Shown one piece after another: positions 40,905 through 48,996 of a DNA stretch of 64,000 nucleotides (position 1 is the first letter of the stretch; each line of letters opens with the position of its first letter). Where the stretch lies: the NCBI RefSeq assembly GCF_021044685.1, contig NZ_CP088014.1, positions 4,388,001 to 4,452,000 of the forward strand. Reading direction: 5' to 3'. Position numbers and translations under genes: made by a program. The stretch is from Bradyrhizobium daqingense. GTDB taxonomy: Bacteria; Pseudomonadota; Alphaproteobacteria; Rhizobiales; Xanthobacteraceae. The notes under the pieces are model-generated. The model was not told the origin of the DNA. It saw only the letters and a list, made by a program, of their open reading frames with translations, and ran no database searches.

Positions 40905-42293
40905 ATGACGCCGAAGCCATCGATCTGCGACCTCACTGCGAAAACCCTTGTGCGCACCATCGCGACGGGCCAGCTGTCCGCGCGCGACGCCGTCGAGGCG
41001 CATCTGGCGCGGATCGCGGAACAGGATCCGCGGCTGGCGGCGTTCGTCACCATCGATGCGGATGGCGCCCGCCGCGCCGCGCAAATCTGCGATGCGGCGT
41101 CCACGCCGATCGGCCCGCTGCACGGTGTGCCTGTCGCGATCAAAGACCTCACCGATACGGCTGGGCTGACGACCACGTATGGGTCGGTGCTGTTCCGCGA
41201 TCACGTGCCGGCCGAGGACGATCTCGTAGTGGCACGGTTGCGACGCGCTGGTGCAGTGATCCTGGGCAAGACCAATACACCCGAATTCGGCTTCGGCGCG
41301 GTCTGCTCCAATAAATTGTGCGGGCCGACGCGCAATCCGTTCGATGCCGTGCTGACATCCGGCGGATCGTCCGGTGGGGCTGCTGTCGCCGCTGCGGCTG
41401 GCATGGTGCCGCTCGCTCACGGCACCGATTTCGGCGGCTCGGTGCGTACGCCCGCCAGCTTCTGCGGTGTCGCCTCGATCCGGCCGACACCCGGCCGCAT
41501 TGCCTCGACGCGCCGTCCGCTGGGCTGGGACATGCTGGCGACCCACGGCTTCCTCGCCCGCGATGTCGGAGATCTCGAACTGGCGCTGTCGGTCTGTGGG
41601 GGAAGCGACGCGAACGATCCGCTCTCGACCAGCATTGGCAATGATGATCGCCCGCTCGCCGGACGTCCCCGGATCGCAGTCACGCCCGATTTCGGCGTTG
41701 CGCCGGTCGCGCGCGACGTCCGTGCGCGCTTCGCCTCCGCCTGCGACGCGCTCGCGCGCGTGGCCGATGTCGCGCCATCCTCCCCCGATTGCGGCGGTGC
41801 GATCGAAGCCTTCCGCACGCTGCGCGCCGCGCACATAGCCAACAGCTATGGCGAACTGCTGAGGCCGCGCCGCGCTGAGCTTACGCCCACCGTGATCTGG
41901 AACATCGAGGCCGGAGCCAAGCTCTCGGCCGAGGATTACCTCAACGCCGAGCGGCGCCGCACCGCGATCTACCGCAGCTTTCGTGCATCGTTCGCCCGCG
42001 CCGATTTCCTGGTCGCGCCGGCTGCTTCCGTCTTTCCGTGGTCGAACGAGATCAGCGACGTCATGTTCATCGACGATGCGGCGCTGGAGACGCCGATCGA
42101 CTATCTCGCCGTCACGTTCATCGTGTCGCTGGTCGGCTTCCCGGTGCTGACCTTGCCGGTGCAGCGTGGGGAGAACGAATTGCCCTTCGGTATCCAGATC
42201 ATCGCGCCCCCGGGCTGCGAATCCCGTCTGTTTGCCTTCGGGCGTGCCATCGAAAACGAATTGGGCTTTTCGCATCGCCGGCCGCCTCTCTGA
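40905..42293 (+). CDS. Amidase (amidase-signature family)
   Basis: The start at ATG 40905 (MTPKPSICDLTAKTL) gives 462 residues. The triad is in VAIKDLTDTAG (Lys), LTSGGSSGGAAVAAAAG (cis-Ser) and HGTDFGGSVRTPASFCGVASIRPT (Ser). C-terminal LVGFPVLTLPVQRGENELPFGIQII is typical of the family. It diverges from the PotA-like gene and its stop abuts the convergent racemase-like gene. With the second amidase at 34045 it makes two such hydrolases in the island. Confidence 0.9.
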   Translation: MTPKPSICDLTAKTLVRTIATGQLSARDAVEAHLARIAEQDPRLAAFVTIDADGARRAAQICDAASTPIGPLHGVPVAIKDLTDTAGLTTTYGSVLFRDHVPAEDDLVVARLRRAGAVILGKTNTPEFGFGAVCSNKLCGPTRNPFDAVLTSGGSSGGAAVAAAAGMVPLAHGTDFGGSVRTPASFCGVASIRPTPGRIASTRRPLGWDMLATHGFLARDVGDLELALSVCGGSDANDPLSTSIGNDDRPLAGRPRIAVTPDFGVAPVARDVRARFASACDALARVADVAPSSPDCGGAIEAFRTLRAAHIANSYGELLRPRRAELTPTVIWNIEAGAKLSAEDYLNAERRRTAIYRSFRASFARADFLVAPAASVFPWSNEISDVMFIDDAALETPIDYLAVTFIVSLVGFPVLTLPVQRGENELPFGIQIIAPPGCESRLFAFGRAIENELGFSHRRPPL

Positions 42294-43043
42294 TCAGCTG
42301 TCGCGATGCTCGAGCCGGGCGGCGAGCGCGTCGGCAAGACCCGTGGTCGGCTTGGCGGCAGGCCGCCGGAACGTGCCGGCCGTCGCTTTGCGCAGGCGTA
42401 GCGCGTGGAGCGCTTCGGCTTGCTTCACCGAAGCGACGACCTGATCGACCACCGGGACGGGAATCCGGTCGGAGACCCGCTCGGCAAGGCCCGAGAGCGG
42501 GGCGCCCGCAAAGATCAGCACATCGGCCTGGTCCTCGACGATGGCGCGTTGGGCGAGCTCGACCAGCACGTCTTCCTTCTCGGTGCCGACCTCCGAGATC
42601 GCCTGAAACGGCGTATCGAGCATGCGGATGCCGGCGCAGCGCTCCCACAGCCCGTGGGCGCGGACGCACTCCTCGTACCAGGGCCCCAGTGCCTGGGCGA
42701 AGGTAACGATGGCAAAGCGGCGTCCAGCCATGCAGGCGGTCAGCATCGCGGCTTCCGCCATGCCGACCACGGGAATGTCGAAGGTTTCGCGCGCGGCGAA
42801 CAGGCCGGGATCGCCGAAGGCCGCGATGATCGCGGCATCGACCGTCTTGTGCTGCTCGGCGAGCATTTCCAGCGTGATGGCGCCGCCGATCTGCGCCTCG
42901 GTGCGCGTTGCGATATAGGGTACGCCGCGCGAGGCGGTGCAGGAGATCAGCTCGGTGCCGGGCGCGGCCGCGCGCTGCCCGACATCGGTCATCAACTGGG
43001 TGACGGAGGCGCTGGTGTTGGGGTTGAGCAGCAGCAGCTTCAT
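42294..43043 (-). CDS. Asp/Glu/hydantoin racemase family protein lacking catalytic cysteines
   Basis: A 249-residue protein from ATG 43043; a GTG at 43049 overlaps the upstream stop but is too close to the GGCGG. Family motifs: KLLLLNPNTSASVT, AAFGDPGLFAARE, PVVGMAEAAM and VPVVDQVVASVKQAEAL. Hydantoin and allantoin racemases use two cysteines, in CFGDPG and near LGCAGM. Here these positions are Ala75 (AAFGDPG) and about Gly180 (IFAGAPL). Either the reaction differs or the protein binds ligand without racemising it. Co-transcribed with the GntR gene. Confidence 0.85.
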   Translation of the reverse strand: MKLLLLNPNTSASVTQLMTDVGQRAAAPGTELISCTASRGVPYIATRTEAQIGGAITLEMLAEQHKTVDAAIIAAFGDPGLFAARETFDIPVVGMAEAAMLTACMAGRRFAIVTFAQALGPWYEECVRAHGLWERCAGIRMLDTPFQAISEVGTEKEDVLVELAQRAIVEDQADVLIFAGAPLSGLAERVSDRIPVPVVDQVVASVKQAEALHALRLRKATAGTFRRPAAKPTTGLADALAARLEHRDS

Positions 43044-43045
43044 GG

Positions 43046-43753
43046 TCACGCCGCCGTCAACTTGGGTTTGGGGGCGAGGGTCTCGAGCAGGGCGGTGCCG
43101 GTGTGGCGGACATGGGCGCCGAGCAGGCGTCCTGCGGCTTCGCTGTCACGCGCCTCGAGGGCGGCGAGGATGGCGGCATGCTCGTCGACCGAATTGCTCC
43201 AGCGCTTGTCGGCACCCAGCGCGAGATAGCGTGCGCGTTCGGCGCGGGAGATCAGAGTCTCGTGCGCTTCGCGCAGCGGCGTATTGCGGGCCATCCGGAC
43301 GATGGTGTTGTGTATCTCGCCATTGATGGCGAAGTATTCATCGAGCTTGCCGCTGCGATGGTGACCCTCCATGCGGGTCTGAAGCGTGCGCAGGCGGGCG
43401 AGATCGCGCTCGGTGGCGCGCTCCGCGGCAAGCTCGGCGGCGAGCCGCTCGATCCCGGCGAGGGCCTCGAACAATTCCGAGATGCCGTCGACCGCGATAT
43501 CGGCGATACGCGGGCTGCGGTTGGGGCGAAGCTCGATCAGCCCTTCCGCGGCAAGCACCTTCATGGCCTCGCGCAAGGGAGTGCGCGACACGCCGAGCTC
43601 CTTCGACAGCTTGGTCTCCTGAGTCTGCGAGCCCGGCGGCAATTCGCCGCGAATGATCATCGTCCGCATCCGCGCAGCGGCGCGCTCGTGCAGTCCCATC
43701 CGCTTGAGTTTGGGCGGCTTTCGTCCCTTCTGCGATTCCGACTTCTGCTGCAC
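43046..43753 (-). CDS. GntR family transcriptional regulator, FCD domain
   Basis: A 235-residue protein with a basic N-terminus (KGRKPPKLKRMG). Winged helix: AAARMRTMIIRGELPPGSQTQETKLSKELGVSRTPLREAMKVL. FCD domain: YFAINGEIHNTIVRMARN, with the D/E-x3-N-x2-H metal-site pattern, and HAAILAALEARD. It diverges from the taurine-type ABC transporter operon at 43953, and an inverted repeat at 43854-43868 lies between them. Likely controller of the hydantoinase/AMDase-like operon. Confidence 0.9.
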   Translation of the reverse strand: MQQKSESQKGRKPPKLKRMGLHERAAARMRTMIIRGELPPGSQTQETKLSKELGVSRTPLREAMKVLAAEGLIELRPNRSPRIADIAVDGISELFEALAGIERLAAELAAERATERDLARLRTLQTRMEGHHRSGKLDEYFAINGEIHNTIVRMARNTPLREAHETLISRAERARYLALGADKRWSNSVDEHAAILAALEARDSEAAGRLLGAHVRHTGTALLETLAPKPKLTAA

Positions 43754-43853
43754 GTGGGCCTCATTGCTTCAGTTCATCCTAGCCGTTTCCGGTCCCTTTG
43801 CTTGCCCAAAATATCGACGCATGTAGCTGAAAACAAAAGCATAGCGCGCAAAT

Positions 43854-43868
43854 TGTATGCAGCATGCA
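43854..43868. promoter_or_regulatory. TGTATGC-A-GCATGCA inverted repeat, GntR operator candidate
   Basis: Seven-bp arms with one mismatch around a central A, flanked by AATT on the left and GAATT on the right. It lies ~100 bp upstream of both divergent starts (43753 minus, 43953 plus). The 15-bp size fits FCD GntR dimers. The remaining ~180 bp of this gap shows no other clear signal. Confidence 0.45.
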
Positions 43869-43952
43869 GAATTCGGATTGCACTGCGGCGAAGAGCGGCT
43901 GATGATCTTGCGCGACGCGCGAGATCGCGCGCTTTCCGGAACGGAGTGAGTG

Positions 43953-44957
43953 ATGCGGACGAGTTTGCAACTGGGCCTCGTGGTGATGGCGGCGATGTTT
44001 GGTGGCGGCGATCTCGCCTCCGCACAGACCGCGAAAATCAAGCTCGGCTATGCCAAATGCGCGCATTGCCTGCCGATGTCGCTGATTTCAGGCATGGCGA
44101 AGGGCGTCGAGGTCGAGGCGACCGGCTTCAACTCCGGCAACGACGTTCTGACCGCGTTGGTGTCGAAGAGCATCGACGTCGCGCAGGTCACCTATCTCCA
44201 TTACATCACTGCGCTCGACAAGGGCTTCGATGTCGTCGCCGTGTCCGGCCAGATCAACGGCGGCTCGGAATGCCTGTCCTCGGCGAAGCTGAACCTGCCG
44301 CCCGAGGACTGGGCCGCCTTCAAGGCGACCGTGACGAAGGCGAAGAGCGACGGTCAGCCGCTGAAGGTGGCGGCGTCCCGCGGCAACGCGCAGGACATTC
44401 ACATGCGCGGCGCGTTCCTGAAGCAGGGCGTCGATCCCAACAAGGACATCCAGTTCATCAACATTCCCAATCCCTCCGACCATCTCGCGGCCCTCCAGCG
44501 CGGTGAGGTCGACATGATCTGCTCGGTCGAGCCGTTCGCCTCGCAGATTCGACTCTCCGGCGCCGGCAAGCATTTCGTGCTGCCCTATGACCAGGCCGCC
44601 GGCAATCTCACCAACCTCGTCGTCACCCGTTCCGACGTCATCGCCAGCCAGAGCGCCGGCGTGCAGGGCGTCGTCAGCGCAGTGGTCGAGCTCGACAATA
44701 AGCTGATCGCCGACAAGGCGCCCTGGATCGAAGTCATCAACAAGCTCACCGGCCTCGACAAGACGGTCGCGACCGAAGCGCTGAAAAACGCCTCGCCCGA
44801 TCCTGCCATCCATCGTTCGCAGACGCTCGCGATCGCCGCGATGATGCGCGACCTGAAATACATCTCGAAGGACGTCTCCGCGGAAGCGGAGAAGAACATG
44901 AACTACTCGTTCCTGGAGCAGGCCACGGGAAAAGCCAAGAATGACCTCGGTTATTGA
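43953..44957 (+). CDS. ABC transporter receptor, taurine/sulfonate/nitrate (SsuA/TauA) type
   Basis: A 334-residue protein from ATG 43953 after ACGGAG. Signal peptide about residues 1-24, ending DLASAQ. NMT1/THI5-like fold: IKLGYAKCAHCLPMSLISG, GNDVLTALVSKSIDVAQVTYLHYI, VAASRGNAQDIHMRG, LQRGEVDMICSVEPFAS. The family covers taurine, alkylsulfonates, riboflavin and pyrimidine precursors. Given the downstream hydantoinase, a cyclic amide or pyrimidine-like ligand is plausible. It overlaps the permease gene by 17 bp. Confidence 0.88.
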   Translation: MRTSLQLGLVVMAAMFGGGDLASAQTAKIKLGYAKCAHCLPMSLISGMAKGVEVEATGFNSGNDVLTALVSKSIDVAQVTYLHYITALDKGFDVVAVSGQINGGSECLSSAKLNLPPEDWAAFKATVTKAKSDGQPLKVAASRGNAQDIHMRGAFLKQGVDPNKDIQFINIPNPSDHLAALQRGEVDMICSVEPFASQIRLSGAGKHFVLPYDQAAGNLTNLVVTRSDVIASQSAGVQGVVSAVVELDNKLIADKAPWIEVINKLTGLDKTVATEALKNASPDPAIHRSQTLAIAAMMRDLKYISKDVSAEAEKNMNYSFLEQATGKAKNDLGY

Positions 44958-45792
44958 TGCCGCGCCGGCAAGGCGCGCGTTCCCGCTGACACGAGCGTTC
45001 CAGGGGCTCGAACGCCTCGTCGTGCCCGCACTGCTGATCGCGGGCTGGGAGGCTTTTGCCCGCAGCGGCATGCTGCCGCCTGCGCTGCTGCCGGCGCCGA
45101 GCGCGGTGCTGCATGCTCTCGGCGACTGGGTGTTCGGCTTCGACGAGACCACGCAGACCTATTCCGGCCACTGGCTGCGTGATGCGTTCGCCAGTGCTCT
45201 TCGCGTATTTGGCGGCTTTGCTCTGGCGAGCCTGCTCGGGATTCTTGCCGGGGTTGCGATCGGGTGGTCCCGCTTGTTCGAGAAGACGCTGGAGCCGACG
45301 CTGCAGATGTTACGCCCGATCCCGCCGGTGTCCTGGATTCCGCTCGCGATCATCTGGTTCGGCATCGCAGACAAGCCGGCAATCTTCCTGGTCTTTCTCG
45401 GGGCGTTCTTTCCGGTGCTGATGAACAGCATCCATGGCGTCAAGACCGTGGACCACAATCTGGTACGGGCCGGCGCGATGATGGGCGCGAATGGACGGCA
45501 GATGCTGACTGACATCGTGCTGCCGGCCGCGCTGCCCTCGGTCTTCGCGGGCCTGCGCATTGCGGTCGGATCGGCCTGGATGCTGACGGTCACGGCCGAG
45601 ATGGTCGCGGTCAAGAGCGGCCTCGGTTATGTCCTGTGGGATTCCTACTACTTCCTGCGCTACGACATCGTGCTCGCGGCGATGATCTCGATCGGGCTGC
45701 TCGGCTACCTCTCCGACCTCGGTATCAAGGCGATCATGGAGCGCACGCTGCGATGGCAGCAGACGACCACCGTGCAGGGCAGGGCGAGCTGA
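44941..45792 (+). CDS. ABC transporter permease, SsuC/TauC type
   Basis: A 283-residue protein with about six membrane helices: LVVPALLIAGWEAFARSG at the N-terminus, LLGILAGVAIGWSRLFEKTLEPTLQMLRPIPPVSWIPLAIIWFG typical of the TauC family, and the EAA loop GAMMGANGRQMLTDIVLPAALPSVFAGL. The stop overlaps the ATPase start (TGATG). Confidence 0.92.
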   Translation: MTSVIDAAPARRAFPLTRAFQGLERLVVPALLIAGWEAFARSGMLPPALLPAPSAVLHALGDWVFGFDETTQTYSGHWLRDAFASALRVFGGFALASLLGILAGVAIGWSRLFEKTLEPTLQMLRPIPPVSWIPLAIIWFGIADKPAIFLVFLGAFFPVLMNSIHGVKTVDHNLVRAGAMMGANGRQMLTDIVLPAALPSVFAGLRIAVGSAWMLTVTAEMVAVKSGLGYVLWDSYYFLRYDIVLAAMISIGLLGYLSDLGIKAIMERTLRWQQTTTVQGRAS

Positions 45793-46568
45793 TGGCGGCA
45801 ATCGAGCTTCGCAACATCGTCAAGGTGTTCTCCGACAAGCGGCGCGGCCGGGATCTGTTGACGCTGGACAACATCAATCTCGACATCGAGGTCAACGACT
45901 TCGTCTGCCTGCTCGGCCCCTCCGGCTGCGGCAAGTCGACTCTCCTGAACATCATCGCGGGCTTCGAACAGGCGACCTCCGGCCGGACGCTGGTCGACGG
46001 CAAGCAGGTGGAGCGGCCCGGCCCGGATCGCGGCGTGGTGTTCCAGCAGCCGACCCTGATGCCGTGGTTGACGGCGATCGACAACATTGCCTTCCATCTC
46101 CGGCTCAAGGGCGTCGCCAAGGCCGAGCGGTACGACCGTGCCATGGAGTTCATCGATCTCGTCGGCTTGCGCGGCTTCGAACACCATCATCCCTCCGAAA
46201 TGTCAGGCGGCATGAACCAGCGGGTCGGCATTGCCCGTGCGCTGCTGATGAATCCGAGCGTCATCCTGATGGACGAGCCGTTCGCGGCGTTGGACGCCCA
46301 GACCAAGCTCGAAATGCAGGAAGAATTGGTGGCGATCTGGCAGAAGCGGCGCTGTACCATCGTGTTCGTCACTCACAGCGTCGATGAGGCGCTGGTGCTC
46401 GGCAACAAGATCGTGGTGATGACGAAGCGGCCGGGCAGGATCCGCGAGGCAGTCAGTTTCGACCTGCCGCGTCCGCGCGACATCACGAGCCCCGAATTCA
46501 ATGATGCAAAGCGCCGCATCCTATCCCTGATCCGAGAGGAATCGACACGGCTTTCGCAGGCGTCGTAA
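45792..46568 (+). CDS. ABC transporter ATPase, SsuB/TauB type
   Basis: A 258-residue protein starting with a TGATG overlap. Walker A is GPSGCGKST, Q-loop in VFQQPTLMPWLTAIDN, signature MSGGMNQRVGIARALL, Walker B VILMDEPFAALDAQT, H-loop FVTHSVDEALVLGNKIVVMTKRPG. MNQRV replaces the usual QQQRV, a feature of this subfamily. Energises the receptor/permease pair upstream. Confidence 0.93.
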   Translation: MAAIELRNIVKVFSDKRRGRDLLTLDNINLDIEVNDFVCLLGPSGCGKSTLLNIIAGFEQATSGRTLVDGKQVERPGPDRGVVFQQPTLMPWLTAIDNIAFHLRLKGVAKAERYDRAMEFIDLVGLRGFEHHHPSEMSGGMNQRVGIARALLMNPSVILMDEPFAALDAQTKLEMQEELVAIWQKRRCTIVFVTHSVDEALVLGNKIVVMTKRPGRIREAVSFDLPRPRDITSPEFNDAKRRILSLIREESTRLSQAS

Positions 46569-46577
46569 GGTATGGCC

Positions 46578-47309
46578 ATGCGCAAGCGTCTCGGTATGAT
46601 CACGCCGTCCTCCAACTCGGTGCTCGAGCCCGTCACCAGCGCCATGCTGACTGGCGTCCCCGGCGTCACTGCGCATTTTTCGCGCTTTCGTGTCACCGAG
46701 ATCGCACTCGACGCCGCGGCGCTCAGCCAATTTGACGCATCCGCAATGGTTCCTGCCGCGGACTTGCTGGCCGATGCCAGGGTCGACGCGATTGCCTGGA
46801 ACGGCACCTCGGCGAGCTGGCTCGGGATCGGCCGCGACAGAAGCCTTTGTGAGGCGATCACGGCGCGCATGGGCGTGCCGACGACCACGTCGACGCTCGC
46901 CTGCATCGAGGCCGCGCGCGCGCTCGGCGCTGAACGTGTCGGCCTCGTGTCGCCATATACCGACGACGTGCAGCGACGGATCGGCGACGTCTGGACCGAG
47001 GAGGGGATCGCTCCGTTCACGGAGCGGCATCTCGGTCTGCGCGACAACTTTTCCTTCGGCGTGGTGGAACGCGCGACGATCGCGGGAATGATACGCGCGG
47101 TGGCGGCGGAGGGCGCCGATGCCGTCGTAATCCTCTGCACCAATCTCGATGGCGCCGCGCTTGCAGCCTCGCTCGAGCGGGAATTGAACATCGCGGTGCT
47201 CGACTCGGTCGCAGCCACGCTGTGGCGGACCCTGGATTTGGCAGGCGGCGACATTACAGGCCTTGCGCGGTGGGGTCGTCTCTTCCAGACATCGCGGGTC
47301 ATCAAGTGA
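46578..47309 (+). CDS. Arylmalonate decarboxylase/maleate isomerase-family enzyme
   Basis: ATG 46578 suits the AAGG at 46567-46570; 243 residues. Asp/Glu racemase fold: RLGMITPSSNSVLEPV, IEAARALGAERVGLVSPYTDDVQRRI, and Cys187 in VVILCTNLDGAAL. The first active-site position is Gly76 in AWNGTSASW, not cysteine. Maleate isomerases and racemases have cysteines at both places. Arylmalonate decarboxylase has glycine in the GTS motif first and cysteine second. The residue pattern therefore favours decarboxylation of a substituted malonate. Overlaps the region just before the hydantoinase. Confidence 0.8.
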   Translation: MRKRLGMITPSSNSVLEPVTSAMLTGVPGVTAHFSRFRVTEIALDAAALSQFDASAMVPAADLLADARVDAIAWNGTSASWLGIGRDRSLCEAITARMGVPTTTSTLACIEAARALGAERVGLVSPYTDDVQRRIGDVWTEEGIAPFTERHLGLRDNFSFGVVERATIAGMIRAVAAEGADAVVILCTNLDGAALAASLERELNIAVLDSVAATLWRTLDLAGGDITGLARWGRLFQTSRVIK

Positions 47310-47320
47310 CGGAGAGCCCT

Positions 47321-48730
47321 GTGACACAACTCGATCTCGCCATTCGCGGCGGCACCATCGTGACGGCTAGCGACGAGTTTCGTGCCGATATCGGCATTCG
47401 CGGCGACCGCATCGTCAGCATCTCCGACCGTGTGGAGGGCGCCGCGCGCGAGATCGATGCGACGGGATTGCTCGCGCTGCCGGGCGGGATCGACAGCCAC
47501 GTTCACATTTCGCAGCCCTCGGGCCCCGACGTGGTGATGGCCGACGACTTCGCCTCGGCGACACGCGCGGCGGCCGCCGGCGGCAACACCATGGTGCTGC
47601 CCTTCGCGCTGCAGGAGAAGGGCACCTCGCTGCGCACCTGCGTCGAGAACTACCGTAAGCTCGCCGAAGGCGAGTGCTACATCGACACCGCGTTCCATCT
47701 CATCATCTCGGACCCGACCGCGGTGGTGCTCGGCCAGGAGCTGCCGGCGCTGGTCAAGGACGGTTACACCTCCTTCAAGGTGTTCATGACCTATGACGAC
47801 CTCGTGCTCAGCGACAAGCAACTGCTCGAGGTGTTCGAGGTCGCGCGCCGCGAGGAGGCGCTGGTCATGGTTCATTGCGAGGGCTACGACGCCATCCGCT
47901 TCCTCACCAGCAAGCTCGAGCGTGAAGGCCATATCGCGCCCTATTATCATGGCACCTCGCGGCCCCAGGCGGTCGAGCGCGAGGCGACGCATCGCGCCAT
48001 CAGCCATGCCGAGGTGATCGGCGTTGCCATCATGATCGTGCACGTCTCCGGCCGCGAGGCGATGGAGCAGGTGCGCTGGGCGCAGCAGCGCGGGTTGCCG
48101 GTGCATGCGGAGACCTGTCCGCAATACATCACCCTCACGGCCGACGACATGAAGGGCCTGAACATGGACATTTCAGGCGCGAAGTATGTCTGTTCGCCGC
48201 CGCCGCGTGATGTCGAGAGCCAACAGGCGATCTGGGAAGGCATCACGACCGGCGTGTTCCAGACCTTCTCATCCGACCACTGCCCCTTTCGCTACGACGA
48301 TCCCAAGGGCAAGCTGACGCCGAATTCCCGCACCTCGTTCCGTTGGGTGCCGAACGGCATTCCGGGTGTCGAGACACGACTGCCGATCCTGTTCTCCGAA
48401 GGCGTCTCGAAGGGACGCATCACCCTGCAAAAGTTCGTCGAGCTGACCGCGACCAACCATGCGCGGATCTACGGCCTCTATCCGCGCAAGGGCTCGATCG
48501 GAATCGGATTTGATGCCGATATCGTGCTGTGGGACCCCAGGTTGCAGAAGCCGATCCAGCAGGCCGATCTTCACCATGGCGCCGACTATACGCCCTGGGA
48601 AGGCTTTGACGTCACCGGCTGGCCAGTCACCACCATCGCGCGAGGCCGCGTGGTGTACGAGCAGGGCAAGATCGTCGGCGACAAGGGCGCGGGCGAGGTG
48701 CTGAGCCGCGGCAAGTCGAGCCTGGTGTGA
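47321..48730 (+). CDS. Dihydropyrimidinase/hydantoinase-family amidohydrolase
   Basis: The start at GTG 47321 follows GGAGAG (an upstream GTG at 47306 overlaps the previous stop); 469 residues. Binuclear metal site: His60 and His62 (SHVHIS), carbamylatable Lys153 (SFKVFMTYDD), His185 (VHCEGYD), His241 (IVHVSG), Asp319 (SSDHCPF). The catalytic tyrosine of dihydropyrimidinases is probably in the MTYDD loop. It opens cyclic diamides (hydantoins, dihydropyrimidines, imides) to carbamoyl acids. Last gene of the transporter/AMDase-like operon. Confidence 0.92.
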   Translation: MTQLDLAIRGGTIVTASDEFRADIGIRGDRIVSISDRVEGAAREIDATGLLALPGGIDSHVHISQPSGPDVVMADDFASATRAAAAGGNTMVLPFALQEKGTSLRTCVENYRKLAEGECYIDTAFHLIISDPTAVVLGQELPALVKDGYTSFKVFMTYDDLVLSDKQLLEVFEVARREEALVMVHCEGYDAIRFLTSKLEREGHIAPYYHGTSRPQAVEREATHRAISHAEVIGVAIMIVHVSGREAMEQVRWAQQRGLPVHAETCPQYITLTADDMKGLNMDISGAKYVCSPPPRDVESQQAIWEGITTGVFQTFSSDHCPFRYDDPKGKLTPNSRTSFRWVPNGIPGVETRLPILFSEGVSKGRITLQKFVELTATNHARIYGLYPRKGSIGIGFDADIVLWDPRLQKPIQQADLHHGADYTPWEGFDVTGWPVTTIARGRVVYEQGKIVGDKGAGEVLSRGKSSLV

Positions 48731-48743
48731 TGCCACATCGGCG

Positions 48744-48763
48744 CGACGTGACGGATCACGTCG
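48744..48763 (+). terminator. Hairpin after the hydantoinase gene
   Basis: CGACGTGA (48744-48751), loop CGGA, TCACGTCG (48756-48763): a perfect 8-bp stem 14 bp after the stop. No T-run follows, so it is a weak or Rho-assisted terminator, or an mRNA 3'-stabilising hairpin. The rest of the gap to 48996 shows no supported gene. Confidence 0.45.
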
Positions 48764-48996
48764 GCTCGATGCCGACTTCTTGATGATTCCCGCCCATGCC
48801 GCTGCGGATTGGTCGACACTCGCAATCGGCGCGCCAGTGCTGGCCGATAGTGCCGGCGTTCGACTGCCGAATTACCGATGTCGTCACCCGATGGGGGTGA
48901 CCGATCCCGCCGAGGCTGGACCCGAATCCGCTTCTGGCCCATCCTGAGGGGACGCTGGCGGCCATCGCCGGTCGTTCCAACAGCAGCCTCTACGCG

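Noticed and set aside
40809..42275. Minus-strand open frame of 488 codons opposite the amidase at 40905
   Set aside because: Composition is rich in Arg, Gly, His and Asp with no motif, and it is fully antisense to a gene with a complete catalytic triad. Long antisense frames are expected in GC-rich DNA.
48731..48996. Small open frames between the hydantoinase and MocR genes
   Set aside because: None has a start with a ribosome binding site or recognisable protein pattern. Only a hairpin is supported.
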